A DNA stretch of 64,000 nucleotides from CAVQCJ01 sp963771835 (lineage in GTDB: Bacteria > Actinomycetota > Actinomycetes > Prado026). Under the pieces are notes generated by a model. That model was not told the DNA's origin. It ran no database searches and saw only the letters and a program-made list of their open reading frames with translations. How positions within the stretch are numbered: position 1 is the stretch's first letter; every line of letters begins with the position of its first letter. Made by a program: the position numbers and the translations under genes. Of this stretch, positions 18,953 through 27,152 are shown piece by piece. Location of the stretch: the NCBI GenBank assembly GCA_963771835.1, contig CAVYVA010000002.1, forward strand, positions 620,001 to 684,000. The letters are read 5' to 3'.

Positions 18953-20200
18953 ATGACCCGACGCCGGGCCCGCATGGTCCTCGTCGTGGCCGGAGCTCTG
19001 ACTGGGCTGCTGACGGTGTCTCTGCCCGCAGGAGCCACCGTCCACAGCGACGGCCCGGCACCCATCGTTGCGGTGGAGCGGGCGGCCTGCGGCACACCCG
19101 CGCCCGGACACGCGACCTGCTTCGCGCGATTCAGCACGCCAGCCTCCGCGCAACCAGCCGGCACCATGGCGGGTGCGCGGGCCGCCGCCGGCCCGGCCGC
19201 GGTGGGCAGGCCGACCGCCGGCTACGGCCCGGCCGACATCGCGAGCATGTATGGCACCGACGCCACTCGCGGCGCCGGACAGACCATCGCCATCGTCGAC
19301 GCGTTCGACGACCCGCAGGCTGAAAGCGACCTGGCCGCATACCGTGCGGCTTGGGGCCTGCCCGCATGCACCGCGGCAACCGGCTGCTTCCGCAAGGTCA
19401 ACCAGCGCGGCGGGTCCGCGCCGCCGGGCCGCGACGCGGGGTGGGGTCTGGAGATCTCCCTGGACCTGGACGCGGTATCCGCCGCCTGCCCGAACTGCTC
19501 CATCCTGCTCGTCGAAGCCGACACAAACAGTTCCGACGACCTCGGCCAGTCCGTGAACGAGGCCACCAAGCTCGGCGCGAAGATCGTGTCCAACTCCTAC
19601 GGCAGCCTGGAGTTCACCGGAATCCTGGGCCTGGGCCGCAAGTACTACACCCACGCCGGTGTCGCCATGGTCGTCGCCACCGGCGACACCGGCTTCGGAC
19701 CCGCCAACTTCCCCGCTTCCTGGACCCGCTCGATCGCCGTGGGCGGCACCTCGGTCACCAAGACCGCGACCGGGTGGTCGCACACCGCATGGAGCGGTGC
19801 GAGCAGCGGTTGCTCGGCGTGGGTGGCCAAACCAGCCTGGCAGAAGGACGGCCACTGCCTGATGCGCACGATCGCCGACGTGTCGGCGCTGGCCGACCCG
19901 GACACCGGCCTGGCGGTGTACGACACGTTCGGCGTCCCGGCCGTCCTCGGCATTCCCAACGGCTGGATCGTCGGCGGCGGCACCAGCCTGGCAAGCCCGC
20001 TCGTCGCAGCCATGATCGGCCTGGCCGGCAACGCCGCTACCATGACCACCGCAAAACCGATCTACACGCACGCCGGCTCGCTGCGCGACGTCACCACCGG
20101 GTCGAACGGAGTCTGCGGCGGCGACTACCTGTGCAACGCCACCAACCGGTACGACGGACCAACCGGAATGGGAACACCCCGCGGGACCCATGCACTATGA
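18953..20200 (+). CDS. Secreted S53 (sedolisin) family serine-carboxyl peptidase
   Basis: The 415-residue protein has a signal peptide (MTRRRARMVLVVAGALTGLLTVSLPAGA). Its catalytic features are those of family S53. GWGLEISLDLD carries the Glu-x3-Asp dyad, VVATGDTGFG has the oxyanion Asp, and GGGTSLASPLVAAMIG the nucleophilic Ser. The C-terminal DVTTGSNGVCGG and RYDGPTGMGTP form the calcium site. There is no long kumamolisin-type prodomain, as in the short actinobacterial class. The ATG at 18953 is chosen because GGAG lies five bases upstream; two in-frame ATGs at 18935/18938 overlap the preceding stop. Confidence 0.85.
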   Translation: MTRRRARMVLVVAGALTGLLTVSLPAGATVHSDGPAPIVAVERAACGTPAPGHATCFARFSTPASAQPAGTMAGARAAAGPAAVGRPTAGYGPADIASMYGTDATRGAGQTIAIVDAFDDPQAESDLAAYRAAWGLPACTAATGCFRKVNQRGGSAPPGRDAGWGLEISLDLDAVSAACPNCSILLVEADTNSSDDLGQSVNEATKLGAKIVSNSYGSLEFTGILGLGRKYYTHAGVAMVVATGDTGFGPANFPASWTRSIAVGGTSVTKTATGWSHTAWSGASSGCSAWVAKPAWQKDGHCLMRTIADVSALADPDTGLAVYDTFGVPAVLGIPNGWIVGGGTSLASPLVAAMIGLAGNAATMTTAKPIYTHAGSLRDVTTGSNGVCGGDYLCNATNRYDGPTGMGTPRGTHAL

Positions 20201-20244
20201 GCCGCGGCACGCAACAGGGCTGATCTCTCCAACAGCCGTCGTGG

Positions 20245-20318
20245 TGGAGCTGAGGGGATTCGAACCCCTGGCCCCCTCGATGCGAACGAGGTGCGCTACC
20301 GGACTGCGCCACAGCCCC
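20245..20318 (-). tRNA. tRNA-Ala (anticodon CGC)
   Basis: A 74-nt cloverleaf is read on the minus strand. The acceptor arm is GGGGCTG/CAGCTCC, the D-arm GCGC-AGTCCGGTA-GCGC and the anticodon stem CCTCG/CGAGG around loop TTCGCAT (anticodon CGC, codon GCG). The T-arm is AGGGG-TTCGAAT-CCCCT. The CCA end is not fully encoded (ACC follows). All stems pair. Confidence 0.95.
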
Positions 20319-20379
20319 AGACGAGTGCCGAGGATAGCAAGGCGCAAGGGCGGGTCCGAACCGGCGGCGAGCCGGCCGC

Positions 20380-21294
20380 TCAGTCGCCGACCGCCCGGAG
20401 CCGCTCGACGAGCACCTCGCCGGTGACGATCCCGTCCCGCTGGACGGCGGCCTGCGCGGCGGCCTGGGCCGCGGCTCGGGCGGCCGACGGAGCGGCCGGC
20501 AACGGCTCACCGGTCTGGTCGTCGATCTCCACGAGCTCGTCCTCGCCCAGGTGCCCGGACGTCCAGGAGCCCGGCTTGGTCAGGTCGATCACGCGCACCG
20601 AGCGCGGGGCCTTGGGCGCCAGCACGTACGTCGGCAGCGGCACGGCCACCGGCGACCAGGCGTTGTCCGCCACGGCGTCGTAGAACGCCGGGTCGGCGGG
20701 CACCGGGACCGCCGGGACGGCCGGCCGGGCCGGCACCCAGGTCTCCACGACGTACTGGTCGAAGGGCCGTTCCGGCTCGCTGGCCACGGGCTGGCGCCGG
20801 GTGGCGAAGTCTCCGCTGGCCAGGGCCTGCGCCGCGGCCGCCCGCCGCTCGCGGCGCTGCGCGGCAGCCCGGGCGCGGCGGGCGGCCATCTCGCGCGTAC
20901 GAGCGCGGCGGGTGGAGTACGAGACCTGCGCGAGGAACCCGAGCAGCAGCACGAAGGGCAGCAGGGCCGTCCACAGCGGCACGATCTTGAGCGCGCCCAG
21001 CAGCCCGAGCAGCACGGTGACCGCCGCCAGCCCCAGCACCGTGCGCCGGCGCCGGACCGCGGCGCGGGTGGTCGCGGAGAGCTGGTCGGCCGCCCCGTCG
21101 GGCACGGCCCGGGTGGCGTTGCGCCGCGGGACCAGCACTTCGCGGCGGTCGCCGCCCGGCTCCCGCCTCGACAAGGTCCGCATCGCGCCCTGGAAACGGT
21201 CGACCGAGCGGGACTCGGTCACCTCGTCGTGGCGGCGCAGCCACATGGGCACCAGGACGGCTGCCCACAGCACCACGATGACTGCGTAGATCAC
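20380..21294 (-). CDS. glpR: Divisome membrane protein SepX / gephyrin-like Glp receptor GlpR
   Basis: The 304-residue protein begins at GTG 21294 (GGAGG upstream) with a transmembrane helix directly at the N-terminus (VIYAVIVVLWAAVLVPMWLR). The conserved RRHDEVTESRSVDRFQGAMRTLSRR signature of actinobacterial SepX/GlpR follows. Two more hydrophobic helices (~75-125) lead to a basic coiled segment and a long cytoplasmic tail with RSVRVIDLTKPGSWTSGHLGEDELVEID. In corynebacteria GlpR binds the MoeA-like protein Glp and couples FtsZ to division and polar growth. The presence of glp in the same operon supports the name. Confidence 0.85.
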   Translation of the reverse strand: MIYAVIVVLWAAVLVPMWLRRHDEVTESRSVDRFQGAMRTLSRREPGGDRREVLVPRRNATRAVPDGAADQLSATTRAAVRRRRTVLGLAAVTVLLGLLGALKIVPLWTALLPFVLLLGFLAQVSYSTRRARTREMAARRARAAAQRRERRAAAAQALASGDFATRRQPVASEPERPFDQYVVETWVPARPAVPAVPVPADPAFYDAVADNAWSPVAVPLPTYVLAPKAPRSVRVIDLTKPGSWTSGHLGEDELVEIDDQTGEPLPAAPSAARAAAQAAAQAAVQRDGIVTGEVLVERLRAVGD

Positions 21295-21338
21295 ACCGCC
21301 TCCCACCTCCCAGACGTTAGGCGCCAGCGGATGGTTGC

Positions 21339-21953
21339 TCACGCATTGCGAGGGGGTGTGTCGCGGAGGTAGCCGTGCCACCGGGCGAGCAGCCCACCGG
21401 GCACCTCCTCCCGGGTGAGGGCGAAGGACAGGTGGTCCCGCCAGTCGCCGTCGATGTGCAGGAACCTCGGCCGCAGACCCTCCGACCGGAACCCCAGCTT
21501 CTCGACCACCCGCAGCGACGCGGTGTTCTCCGGCCGGATGTTGATCTCCACCCGGTGCAGGCCGATCCCGAAGAGGTGGTCGCTGGCCAGCGCGACCCCG
21601 GTCGGGGTGATCCCGCGCCCGGCCACCTCCCGGTCCACCCAGTAGCCGATGTGGGCCGACCGCAGCGACCCCCAGGTGATCCCGCCGACGGTCAGCTGGC
21701 CGACCAGGTCGCCGCGCCAGGTCAGCACGAACGGCATGATCCGACCGGCTCGCGCCTCCCCGGTGAGGGTCCGGACCATGTGCCCGAACGTCGGTGGCTG
21801 GTCCGCCCGCCCGGCGGGCGAGGTCGCGTCCCAGGGCTTGAGCCACTCGGCGTTGCGGGCACGGGCGGCCCGCCACTCGACGCGGTCCCGGAGCCGGATC
21901 GGTCGCAGGCCGACGTCGCCGTCCCGCAGCTCGACCGGCCAGCCCGCGGTCAG
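21339..21953 (-). CDS. RimJ-like ribosomal protein/GNAT acetyltransferase
   Basis: The ~204-residue protein matches RimJ/RimL acetyltransferases. It has PVELRDGDVGLRPIRLRDRVEW, an IGYWVDREVAGRGITPTGVALA acetyl-CoA loop, RVEINIRPENTASLRVVEKLGFRSEG, and DHLSFALTREE. Neighbouring genes place it between mog and glpR, as rimJ is in corynebacterial glp operons. No ATG, GTG or TTG fits the N-terminus. The nearest plausible start is a CTG at 21953 that overlaps the mog stop as CTGA. This could be a rare start codon or the trace of another indel. Confidence 0.85.
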   Translation of the reverse strand: MTAGWPVELRDGDVGLRPIRLRDRVEWRAARARNAEWLKPWDATSPAGRADQPPTFGHMVRTLTGEARAGRIMPFVLTWRGDLVGQLTVGGITWGSLRSAHIGYWVDREVAGRGITPTGVALASDHLFGIGLHRVEINIRPENTASLRVVEKLGFRSEGLRPRFLHIDGDWRDHLSFALTREEVPGGLLARWHGYLRDTPPRNA

Positions 21954-22420
21954 TGGTCCCCTCCACCGATCTGGTCGACCGCGTGCGCGAGGACCGGCCC
22001 CAGCGCGGCGAGAGCGTCCCGGGCGCCGCCGGTCGAGCCGGGAACGTTCACCAGGAGGGTGGCACCGGCGATCCCGGCCACCCCGCGGGACAGCGCGGCC
22101 GCCGGGACGCCGTGCGCAACGCCGTACGCACGGATCGACTCGGCGAGGCCGGGGACCTCGCGGTCGAGGACGAGCCTGGTCATCTCGGGCGTCCGGTCGG
22201 TCGGCGTCAGGCCGGTGCCGCCGGTGGTCAGCACGAGGTCGTAGGCCTGCGCCACGGCGGCGCGCAGCGCGGCCTCGACCGGCTCCCCGTCGGCGACCAC
22301 GACCGGGCCGTCGACCTCGAAACCGAGCGCGGCCAACCCGTCGACGAGCACCGGCCCGGACCGGTCCGGGTAGACGCCGGCCGCCGCGCGGTTCGAGCAG
22401 GTGACGACCAGGGCCCGCAT
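21950..22420 (-). CDS. mog: Molybdenum cofactor biosynthesis protein (MogA/MoaB family)
   Basis: The 156-residue protein adenylylates molybdopterin before molybdate insertion. It shows VVTCSNRAAAGVYPDRSGPVL, the nucleotide-binding DLVLTTGGTGLTPTDRTPE motif and TLLVNVPGSTGGARDAL, all classical for MogA/MoaB. It is immediately adjacent to moaC (no gap) and overlaps the acetyltransferase start by four bases, so these genes are one operon. Confidence 0.92.
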   Translation of the reverse strand: MRALVVTCSNRAAAGVYPDRSGPVLVDGLAALGFEVDGPVVVADGEPVEAALRAAVAQAYDLVLTTGGTGLTPTDRTPEMTRLVLDREVPGLAESIRAYGVAHGVPAAALSRGVAGIAGATLLVNVPGSTGGARDALAALGPVLAHAVDQIGGGDH

Positions 22421-22920
22421 CTACGTCCCGTCCCTGGTCCAGCGGCCGGTCTTGCCGCCCGTCTTCTCCTCCACCCGGACGTCGGTGATGACCGCGGCGG
22501 GGTCGACCGCCTTGACCATGTCGACGAGCGCGAGCCCGGCGACGGCCACGCAGGTCAGCGCCTCCATCTCGACACCGGTCCGGTCGGCGGTGCGCACCGT
22601 CGCCGTGATCAGCACGGCGTCGTCGCCGACCTCGAGGTCGACGGTGACCGCGTGGATGGCGATCGGGTGGCACAGCGGGACGAGGTCAGGGGTGCGCTTG
22701 GCCGCCTGGATGCCGGCGATCCGGGCGACTGCGATCGCGTCGCCCTTGGGCACCCCGACGCCGCGCAGCAGCCCGACCACCTCCGCGGAGACGACGACCC
22801 GGCCGGTCGCGGTGGCGGTGCGGACCGTGACCTCCTTGGCCGAGACGTCGACCATGCGCGCCGCGCCGGACTCGTCGACGTGGGTGAGCGCGGCGTGGCT
22901 GTCGTCCCCGGCGCGGTCAT
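22421..22920 (-). CDS. moaC: Cyclic pyranopterin monophosphate synthase, N-terminal frame break
   Basis: MoaC converts the MoaA product to cyclic pyranopterin monophosphate. The motifs AGIQAAKRTPDLVPLCHPIAIHAVTV, TVRTADRTGVEMEALTCVAVAGLALVDM and VEEKTGGKTGRW are intact. The conserved N-terminus THVDESGAARMVDVSAKE is open upstream of the ATG at 22855 but has no start codon in frame. An ATG at 22920 overlapping the glp stop (ATGA) would reach it if one G is restored to the G4 run at 22906-22909, giving 166 residues. I therefore place the start at 22920 with a one-base deletion. Confidence 0.88.
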
Positions 22921-24140
22921 GACAGCCGGCGCTCCAGCACCATCACCGTCACCGTCCCGCCCGCGGGGACCTGCGTGACCGCCTCCGGGACGACGATCAG
23001 GGCGTTGGCATGGGCGAGGTCGTTGACCAGGTGCGAGCCCTGCGCGGCGGCCGGGTGCACGACGTACCGTCCGTCCTCCACGCCGAGCCAGCCGCGCGCG
23101 AACTGGCGCTTGCCCTCGGGCGAGCGCAGCTCGGTCGCGCACACCGCGCGCACCGTCGGCCGCAGCAGCGGCTCGACCCCGAGCATCTTGCGGATCACCG
23201 GCCGGACGAAGACCTCGAACGAGACGTAGGCGCTCACCGGGTTGCCCGGCAGCGTGAAGATCGGCGTGCTGTCCGGGCCGATGCTGCCGAAGCCCTGCGG
23301 CATGCCCGGCTGCATGGCGACCTTGTCGAAGGTCACGGTGCCCAGCCGGCTGAGCACCTCCTTCACCACGTCGTACGCTCCGGCGCTCACGCCACCGGTG
23401 GTCACGAGCAGGTCGGCGCGGATCAGCTGGTCCTCGATCGTGTCGAGCAGCTTGCGCGGGTCGTCCTCGACGATGCCGACCCGGACGGCCAGCGCACCGG
23501 CCTCCTTGGCCGCGGCGGTGAGCGCGAAGCTGTTCGACTCGCTGATCTTGCCCGGCTCCAGCGCGACGCCGGGCTCGACCAGCTCGGACCCGGTGGACAG
23601 CACGACCACGCGCGGCTTGGGCCGGCAGACCACCCGGTCCCGGCCCACGGCGGCGAGCAGGCCGAGCTGGGCCGGCCCGAGCCGGGTCCCGGCGGCCAGC
23701 ACCTGCGTCCCCTGCACGACATCGCTGCCGACGCGGCGGATGTGCGCGCCCTCGGACACCTCGCGTCCCATCTGCACGTGGGCGAGCGCGCCGTCGGTCC
23801 ACTCGACCGGGATCACCGCGTCGGCGCCGTTCGGCACCGGCGCGCCGGTCATGATGCGCATCGTGGTCCCGGCCGCCAGCGACACCGTGGACGGCCGTCC
23901 GGCCGGGATGTCCCCCATCACCGGGAGCTCCACCGGCGAGTCCTCGCTCGCCCCCGCCAGGTCCTGCGCCCGTACCGCGTAGCCGTCCATCGAGGCGTTG
24001 TCGAACTGCGGCAGCGACCAGTCGGCGACGACGTCCTCGGCGAGGATGCAGCCGTGCGCGTCGAGCAGCTGCAGGTCGATGCTCTCCAGCGGCGCCACTC
24101 CCGCCAGGCAGTCGTCCAGGTGCGCGTCGACGCTCTTCAC
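22917..24140 (-). CDS. glp: Gephyrin-like molybdotransferase Glp (MoeA family)
   Basis: The 407-residue protein has the full MoeA fold: FDNASMDGYAVRAQDL, AAGTTMRIMTGAPVPNGADAVIPVE, VVVLSTGSELVEPG, LLVTTGGVSAGAYDVVKEVL, and IFTLPGNPVSAYVSFEVFVRP. MoeA inserts molybdate into molybdopterin. Actinobacterial Glp also binds FtsZ and the membrane receptor GlpR, and glpR is present in this operon. It overlaps galU upstream (stop of galU inside its start region) and moaC downstream by four bases. Whether it keeps Mo-transferase activity cannot be read from sequence alone. Confidence 0.9.
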   Translation of the reverse strand: MKSVDAHLDDCLAGVAPLESIDLQLLDAHGCILAEDVVADWSLPQFDNASMDGYAVRAQDLAGASEDSPVELPVMGDIPAGRPSTVSLAAGTTMRIMTGAPVPNGADAVIPVEWTDGALAHVQMGREVSEGAHIRRVGSDVVQGTQVLAAGTRLGPAQLGLLAAVGRDRVVCRPKPRVVVLSTGSELVEPGVALEPGKISESNSFALTAAAKEAGALAVRVGIVEDDPRKLLDTIEDQLIRADLLVTTGGVSAGAYDVVKEVLSRLGTVTFDKVAMQPGMPQGFGSIGPDSTPIFTLPGNPVSAYVSFEVFVRPVIRKMLGVEPLLRPTVRAVCATELRSPEGKRQFARGWLGVEDGRYVVHPAAAQGSHLVNDLAHANALIVVPEAVTQVPAGGTVTVMVLERRLS

Positions 24141-25045
24141 TCGGCGGTGCTCCCCGCGACGAACGACCTCAGGAACTCGACGAAGTCCGGGCCCAGGTCG
24201 GGTCGTTCGGCCGCCAGCCGGACCACGGCTTTCAGGTAGTCCAGCCGGTCGCCGGTGTCGTAGCGACGGCCGCGGAAGACCACGCCCCGCACTCCGCCGC
24301 CGCCGGCAGGATCGGCGACGGCGAGCGCGCGCAGGGCGTCGGTGAGCTGGATCTCGCCGCCGCGGCCCGGCGGGGTCTGCTTGATCGCCGCGAACACCGA
24401 CGGGTCGAGGACGTAGCGGCCGATGATCGCGAGGTTGCTGGGGGCGTCTGCGCGGGACGGCTTCTCCACCAGGTCGGTGACCTCGACCACCTCCGGCCCC
24501 TGCGGTGCTGCGCTCCTGGCCCGGATCGCCACGCAGCCGTACAGATGGATCTGCTCGGGCGGCACCTCCATCAGGCCGATCACGCTGCCGCCGAGCTCCT
24601 CGCGCACGGCGATCATCTGGGCGAGCAGCGGGTCGCGCGGGTCGATGAGGTCGTCGCCGAGCAGGACCGCGAACGGCTCGTCCCCCACGTGCTGCTCGGC
24701 CATCAGCACGGCGTGCCCGAGCCCCAGCGGGTCGCCCTGACGGACGTAGTGCACCGTGGCCAGCTCGTTGGACGCGCGCACTGCGGCCAGCCGGTCGGCG
24801 TCCCCCTTCGCCTCGAGCGCCGACTCCAGCTCGGCGTTGCGGTCGAAGTGGTCCTCGAGCGGACGCTTGTTGCGCCCGGTGACCATCAGCACGTCGGACA
24901 GGCCGGCCGAGGCCGCCTCCTCGACGACGTACTGGATCGCGGGCTTGTCGACGACCGGGAGCATCTCCTTGGGCGTGGCCTTGGTCGCCGGCAGGAACCT
25001 GGTCCCCAGGCCGGCCGCCGGGATCACCGCCTTGGTCACGCGCAT
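24137..25045 (-). CDS. galU: UTP--glucose-1-phosphate uridylyltransferase
   Basis: GalU makes UDP-glucose. The 302-residue protein starts MRVTKAVIPAAGLGTRFLPATKATPKEMLPVVDKPAIQ in outline, with the nucleotide-binding GLGTRFLPATK loop. It continues with VRQGDPLGLGHAVLMAE, AVLLGDDLIDP, VEVTDLVEKPSRADAPSNLAIIGRYV and GRRYDTGDRLDYLKAVV. It is the first gene of the galU-glp-moaC-mog-rimJ-glpR operon and is divergent from the formyltetrahydrofolate cyclo-ligase gene with 39 bp between starts. Confidence 0.95.
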   Translation of the reverse strand: MRVTKAVIPAAGLGTRFLPATKATPKEMLPVVDKPAIQYVVEEAASAGLSDVLMVTGRNKRPLEDHFDRNAELESALEAKGDADRLAAVRASNELATVHYVRQGDPLGLGHAVLMAEQHVGDEPFAVLLGDDLIDPRDPLLAQMIAVREELGGSVIGLMEVPPEQIHLYGCVAIRARSAAPQGPEVVEVTDLVEKPSRADAPSNLAIIGRYVLDPSVFAAIKQTPPGRGGEIQLTDALRALAVADPAGGGGVRGVVFRGRRYDTGDRLDYLKAVVRLAAERPDLGPDFVEFLRSFVAGSTAE

Positions 25046-25084
25046 ACCCCGCACCCTAGAGGGCGCGGGCGCGATGATGGGCCC

Positions 25085-25678
25085 ATGATCCCGCCGACCG
25101 ACAAGGCCGCCCTGCGGAGCCGTCTGCGCGCCGCCCGGCAGGCTCGCGACGAGCCGGCTCGGGTGGCGGCGGCGCAGGCCATCGCGGCGGCCGTGCTCGA
25201 CCTCCCCGAGGTGCGGGCGGCGCGGACCGTGACGGCGTACGTCTCCCGCGCCTCGGAACCGGGCACCGGACCGTTGCTGCACGCGCTGAGCGCGCGCGGG
25301 GTCCGGGTGCTGCTGCCGGTGCTGGTCGAAGGGCTGCGGATGGACTGGGCCGAGTACGCCGGCGACGCGGCGCTGGTTCCGTGCTCGCTGCCCGGCAACG
25401 CCTCGCTGCTGGAACCGGCCGGGCCCCGGCTGGGCCTGGACGCGATCGCCACGGCCGACGTGGTGCTCGCCCCCGGGCTCGCCGTCGGAGCGGACGGGAC
25501 CCGGATGGGCTTCGGCGGCGGCTGCTACGACCGCTCGCTCGCGCTGCTCGACCCGGGGACGCCGGTCGTGGCGCTGCTCTACGACGAGGAGCTGCTGGAC
25601 GCGGTGCCGGCCGAACCGCACGACCAGCGGGTGACGGCTGCCGCGACCCCCTCCGGGGTCGTCCGCTTCGGCCCCTGA
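25085..25678 (+). CDS. 5-formyltetrahydrofolate cyclo-ligase
   Basis: The enzyme converts 5-formyl-THF to 5,10-methenyl-THF using ATP. The 197-residue protein has the N-terminal KAALRSRLRAARQAR helix, VTAYVSRASEPGTGPLL, and the family signature DVVLAPGLAVGADGTRMGFGGGCYDRSLAL, followed by PVVALLYDEELLDAVPAEPHDQRV. The ATG at 25085 fits the family length. It converges on the NlpC/P60 gene with a 7-nt gap. Confidence 0.92.
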   Translation: MIPPTDKAALRSRLRAARQARDEPARVAAAQAIAAAVLDLPEVRAARTVTAYVSRASEPGTGPLLHALSARGVRVLLPVLVEGLRMDWAEYAGDAALVPCSLPGNASLLEPAGPRLGLDAIATADVVLAPGLAVGADGTRMGFGGGCYDRSLALLDPGTPVVALLYDEELLDAVPAEPHDQRVTAAATPSGVVRFGP

Positions 25679-25685
25679 CCGCGGC

Positions 25686-26876
25686 TCAGTACGGCCGGAC
25701 CGCGCCGGAGTACGGCATGGAGTCCAGCGGGGCGGTGGTGACGCCCTCGCCGGGGTTGGCCGCGTGCACGATCATCCCGCCGCCGATGTAGATGCCGACG
25801 TGGTGGATCGGGCTGTAGAAGAAGACCAGGTCGCCGGGCTGCAGGCTGCCGCGGGAGATGTGCCGGCCCGACCCGAACTGGGCGCTGGACGAGTGCGGCA
25901 GCGAGATGCCCACCTGTGCGTAGGCGCGCATCGTCAAGCCGGAGCAGTCGAACGCGCTCGGGCCGCTCGCGCCCCACACGTACCGGTCGCCGACCTGCGC
26001 CAGGGCGTACGCCACGACCCGCTGCCCGATGCTGGACCCGGTGCTGCTGTGCGTGCCTCCGGAGGAGGCGGGCGGCGAGCGGCGCCGGGTGGTCCTGGCC
26101 GGCTTGGACGACTTCTGCTTCGAGCTCTTCGCCTTCGCGCGTGCCGTGGCAGCGGCTGCGTCGGCCGCCGCCGCGGCTGCAGCCTGCGCCCTGGCCAGTG
26201 CCGCCGCGGCAGCCGCCCTGGCCGCAGCCCTGGCGGCGTCGGCCTGCGCTTGCAGCGCGGCCTTCTGCGCAGCGGTCAACGACGCCTCCAGCGCAGCCAT
26301 CTTGTCCGTCGCGGCCTGCACCGCCGCCCGGTGCGCCACCGCAGCCGCGTACAGGCCCCGCCACAGCGTCACCTGCTGCGCCGCCGCCAGCTTGTCCTGC
26401 GCCAACCGCTGCTGGGCCACCGCCGCCGCCCGCAGCACCTGCGTCTGCCGGCTCGACACCTGGTCCAGCGTCGCCATCTGCTCCAGGAACTGCGTCGGGT
26501 TGTCCGCCAGCAACAGCTCCAACGTCTGGTCCACCCCGCCCGAGCGGTACGCCGCCGACGCCAGCACCCCGACCTGCGCCTGCGCCGCATCCACCAGCGC
26601 CTGCGAACGGGCCACCCGCGCCTGCAGCTGGGTCAGCAACCGCTGCGCCGTCGCCATCTGCACCTGCGTCTGGTTCAGCTGCTCCTGCGCCACCTCACCC
26701 TGCGCACCCAGAGCAGCCAGCTGCGCCCGCACCTGATCCAACGTCGGCCGCGGCGCCGCCGACCCCGACTGCGGCACCAGCACCGCACCCAGACCAGCTA
26801 CCACCACAGACACCAACAACACCCGCACAAGACGGGAACCAGCTCGGGTGGACGCCACTGCGGCGGCACTCCTCAC
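25686..26876 (-). CDS. Secreted NlpC/P60 peptidoglycan endopeptidase with coiled-coil N-terminal domain
   Basis: The 396-residue protein has a signal peptide (to ~residue 40) and a long Ala/Gln-rich coiled coil (~45-230), as in RipA-type hydrolases. A Lys/Ser/Thr linker leads to the C-terminal NlpC/P60 cysteine peptidase domain. Catalytic residues are Cys in SAFDCSGLTMRAYAQ, His in IHHVGIYIGGG and His in MIVHAANPG; PGDLVFFY is also conserved. It cleaves peptide stems at the wall. The start is GTG 26876 with GAGG just upstream. A probable c-di-AMP riboswitch ends at this ribosome-binding site, so expression is likely set by second-messenger level. Confidence 0.92.
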   Translation of the reverse strand: MRSAAAVASTRAGSRLVRVLLVSVVVAGLGAVLVPQSGSAAPRPTLDQVRAQLAALGAQGEVAQEQLNQTQVQMATAQRLLTQLQARVARSQALVDAAQAQVGVLASAAYRSGGVDQTLELLLADNPTQFLEQMATLDQVSSRQTQVLRAAAVAQQRLAQDKLAAAQQVTLWRGLYAAAVAHRAAVQAATDKMAALEASLTAAQKAALQAQADAARAAARAAAAAALARAQAAAAAAADAAAATARAKAKSSKQKSSKPARTTRRRSPPASSGGTHSSTGSSIGQRVVAYALAQVGDRYVWGASGPSAFDCSGLTMRAYAQVGISLPHSSSAQFGSGRHISRGSLQPGDLVFFYSPIHHVGIYIGGGMIVHAANPGEGVTTAPLDSMPYSGAVRPY

Positions 26877-26878
26877 TT

Positions 26879-27014
26879 CCTCGGCCGCCTACCGGGTTAG
26901 CTGTCGGGTTCGGGCGGGGAAGAACGCCCTACCAACCAGGCAGCACGCACCCGGTCGGATTCACCCCAGGAACCTGGGTCCCCGGCTCCAGAGACATCCT
27001 GGACTCGGCGGAGG
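26879..27014 (-). promoter_or_regulatory. Probable c-di-AMP (ydaO/yuaA-type) riboswitch
   Basis: On the minus strand the leader contains GAGCCGGGGACCCAGG, CCTGGGGTGAATC and GCCCGAACCCGACAGCTAAC blocks, ending GGTAGGCGG. These are the characteristic conserved pieces of actinobacterial ydaO leaders, which commonly precede rpf and NlpC/P60 cell-wall hydrolase genes. The closing stem pairs GGCGG near 26889 with CCGCC near 27010. The last stem strand contains part of the GAGG Shine-Dalgarno, suggesting control of translation as well as transcription. The call rests on remembered consensus, not on a covariance search. Confidence 0.85.
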
Positions 27015-27152
27015 TGCCGGCCGCCGGCCCGTGTGGACGACGTCCCGCCAGCACCGTGGGTCGCACGCAACCACACCTGCTACGCAGAAGGCAACACCGG
27101 GGACGGTGGACGTTCAACACCTGAACCAGGCAGCCTCCAATACCCTGCACCG

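Noticed and set aside
22421..22855. moaC starting at ATG 22855 as a complete gene
   Set aside because: The upstream in-frame sequence THVDESGAAR is a conserved MoaC N-terminus, so the short version would lack part of the family sequence.
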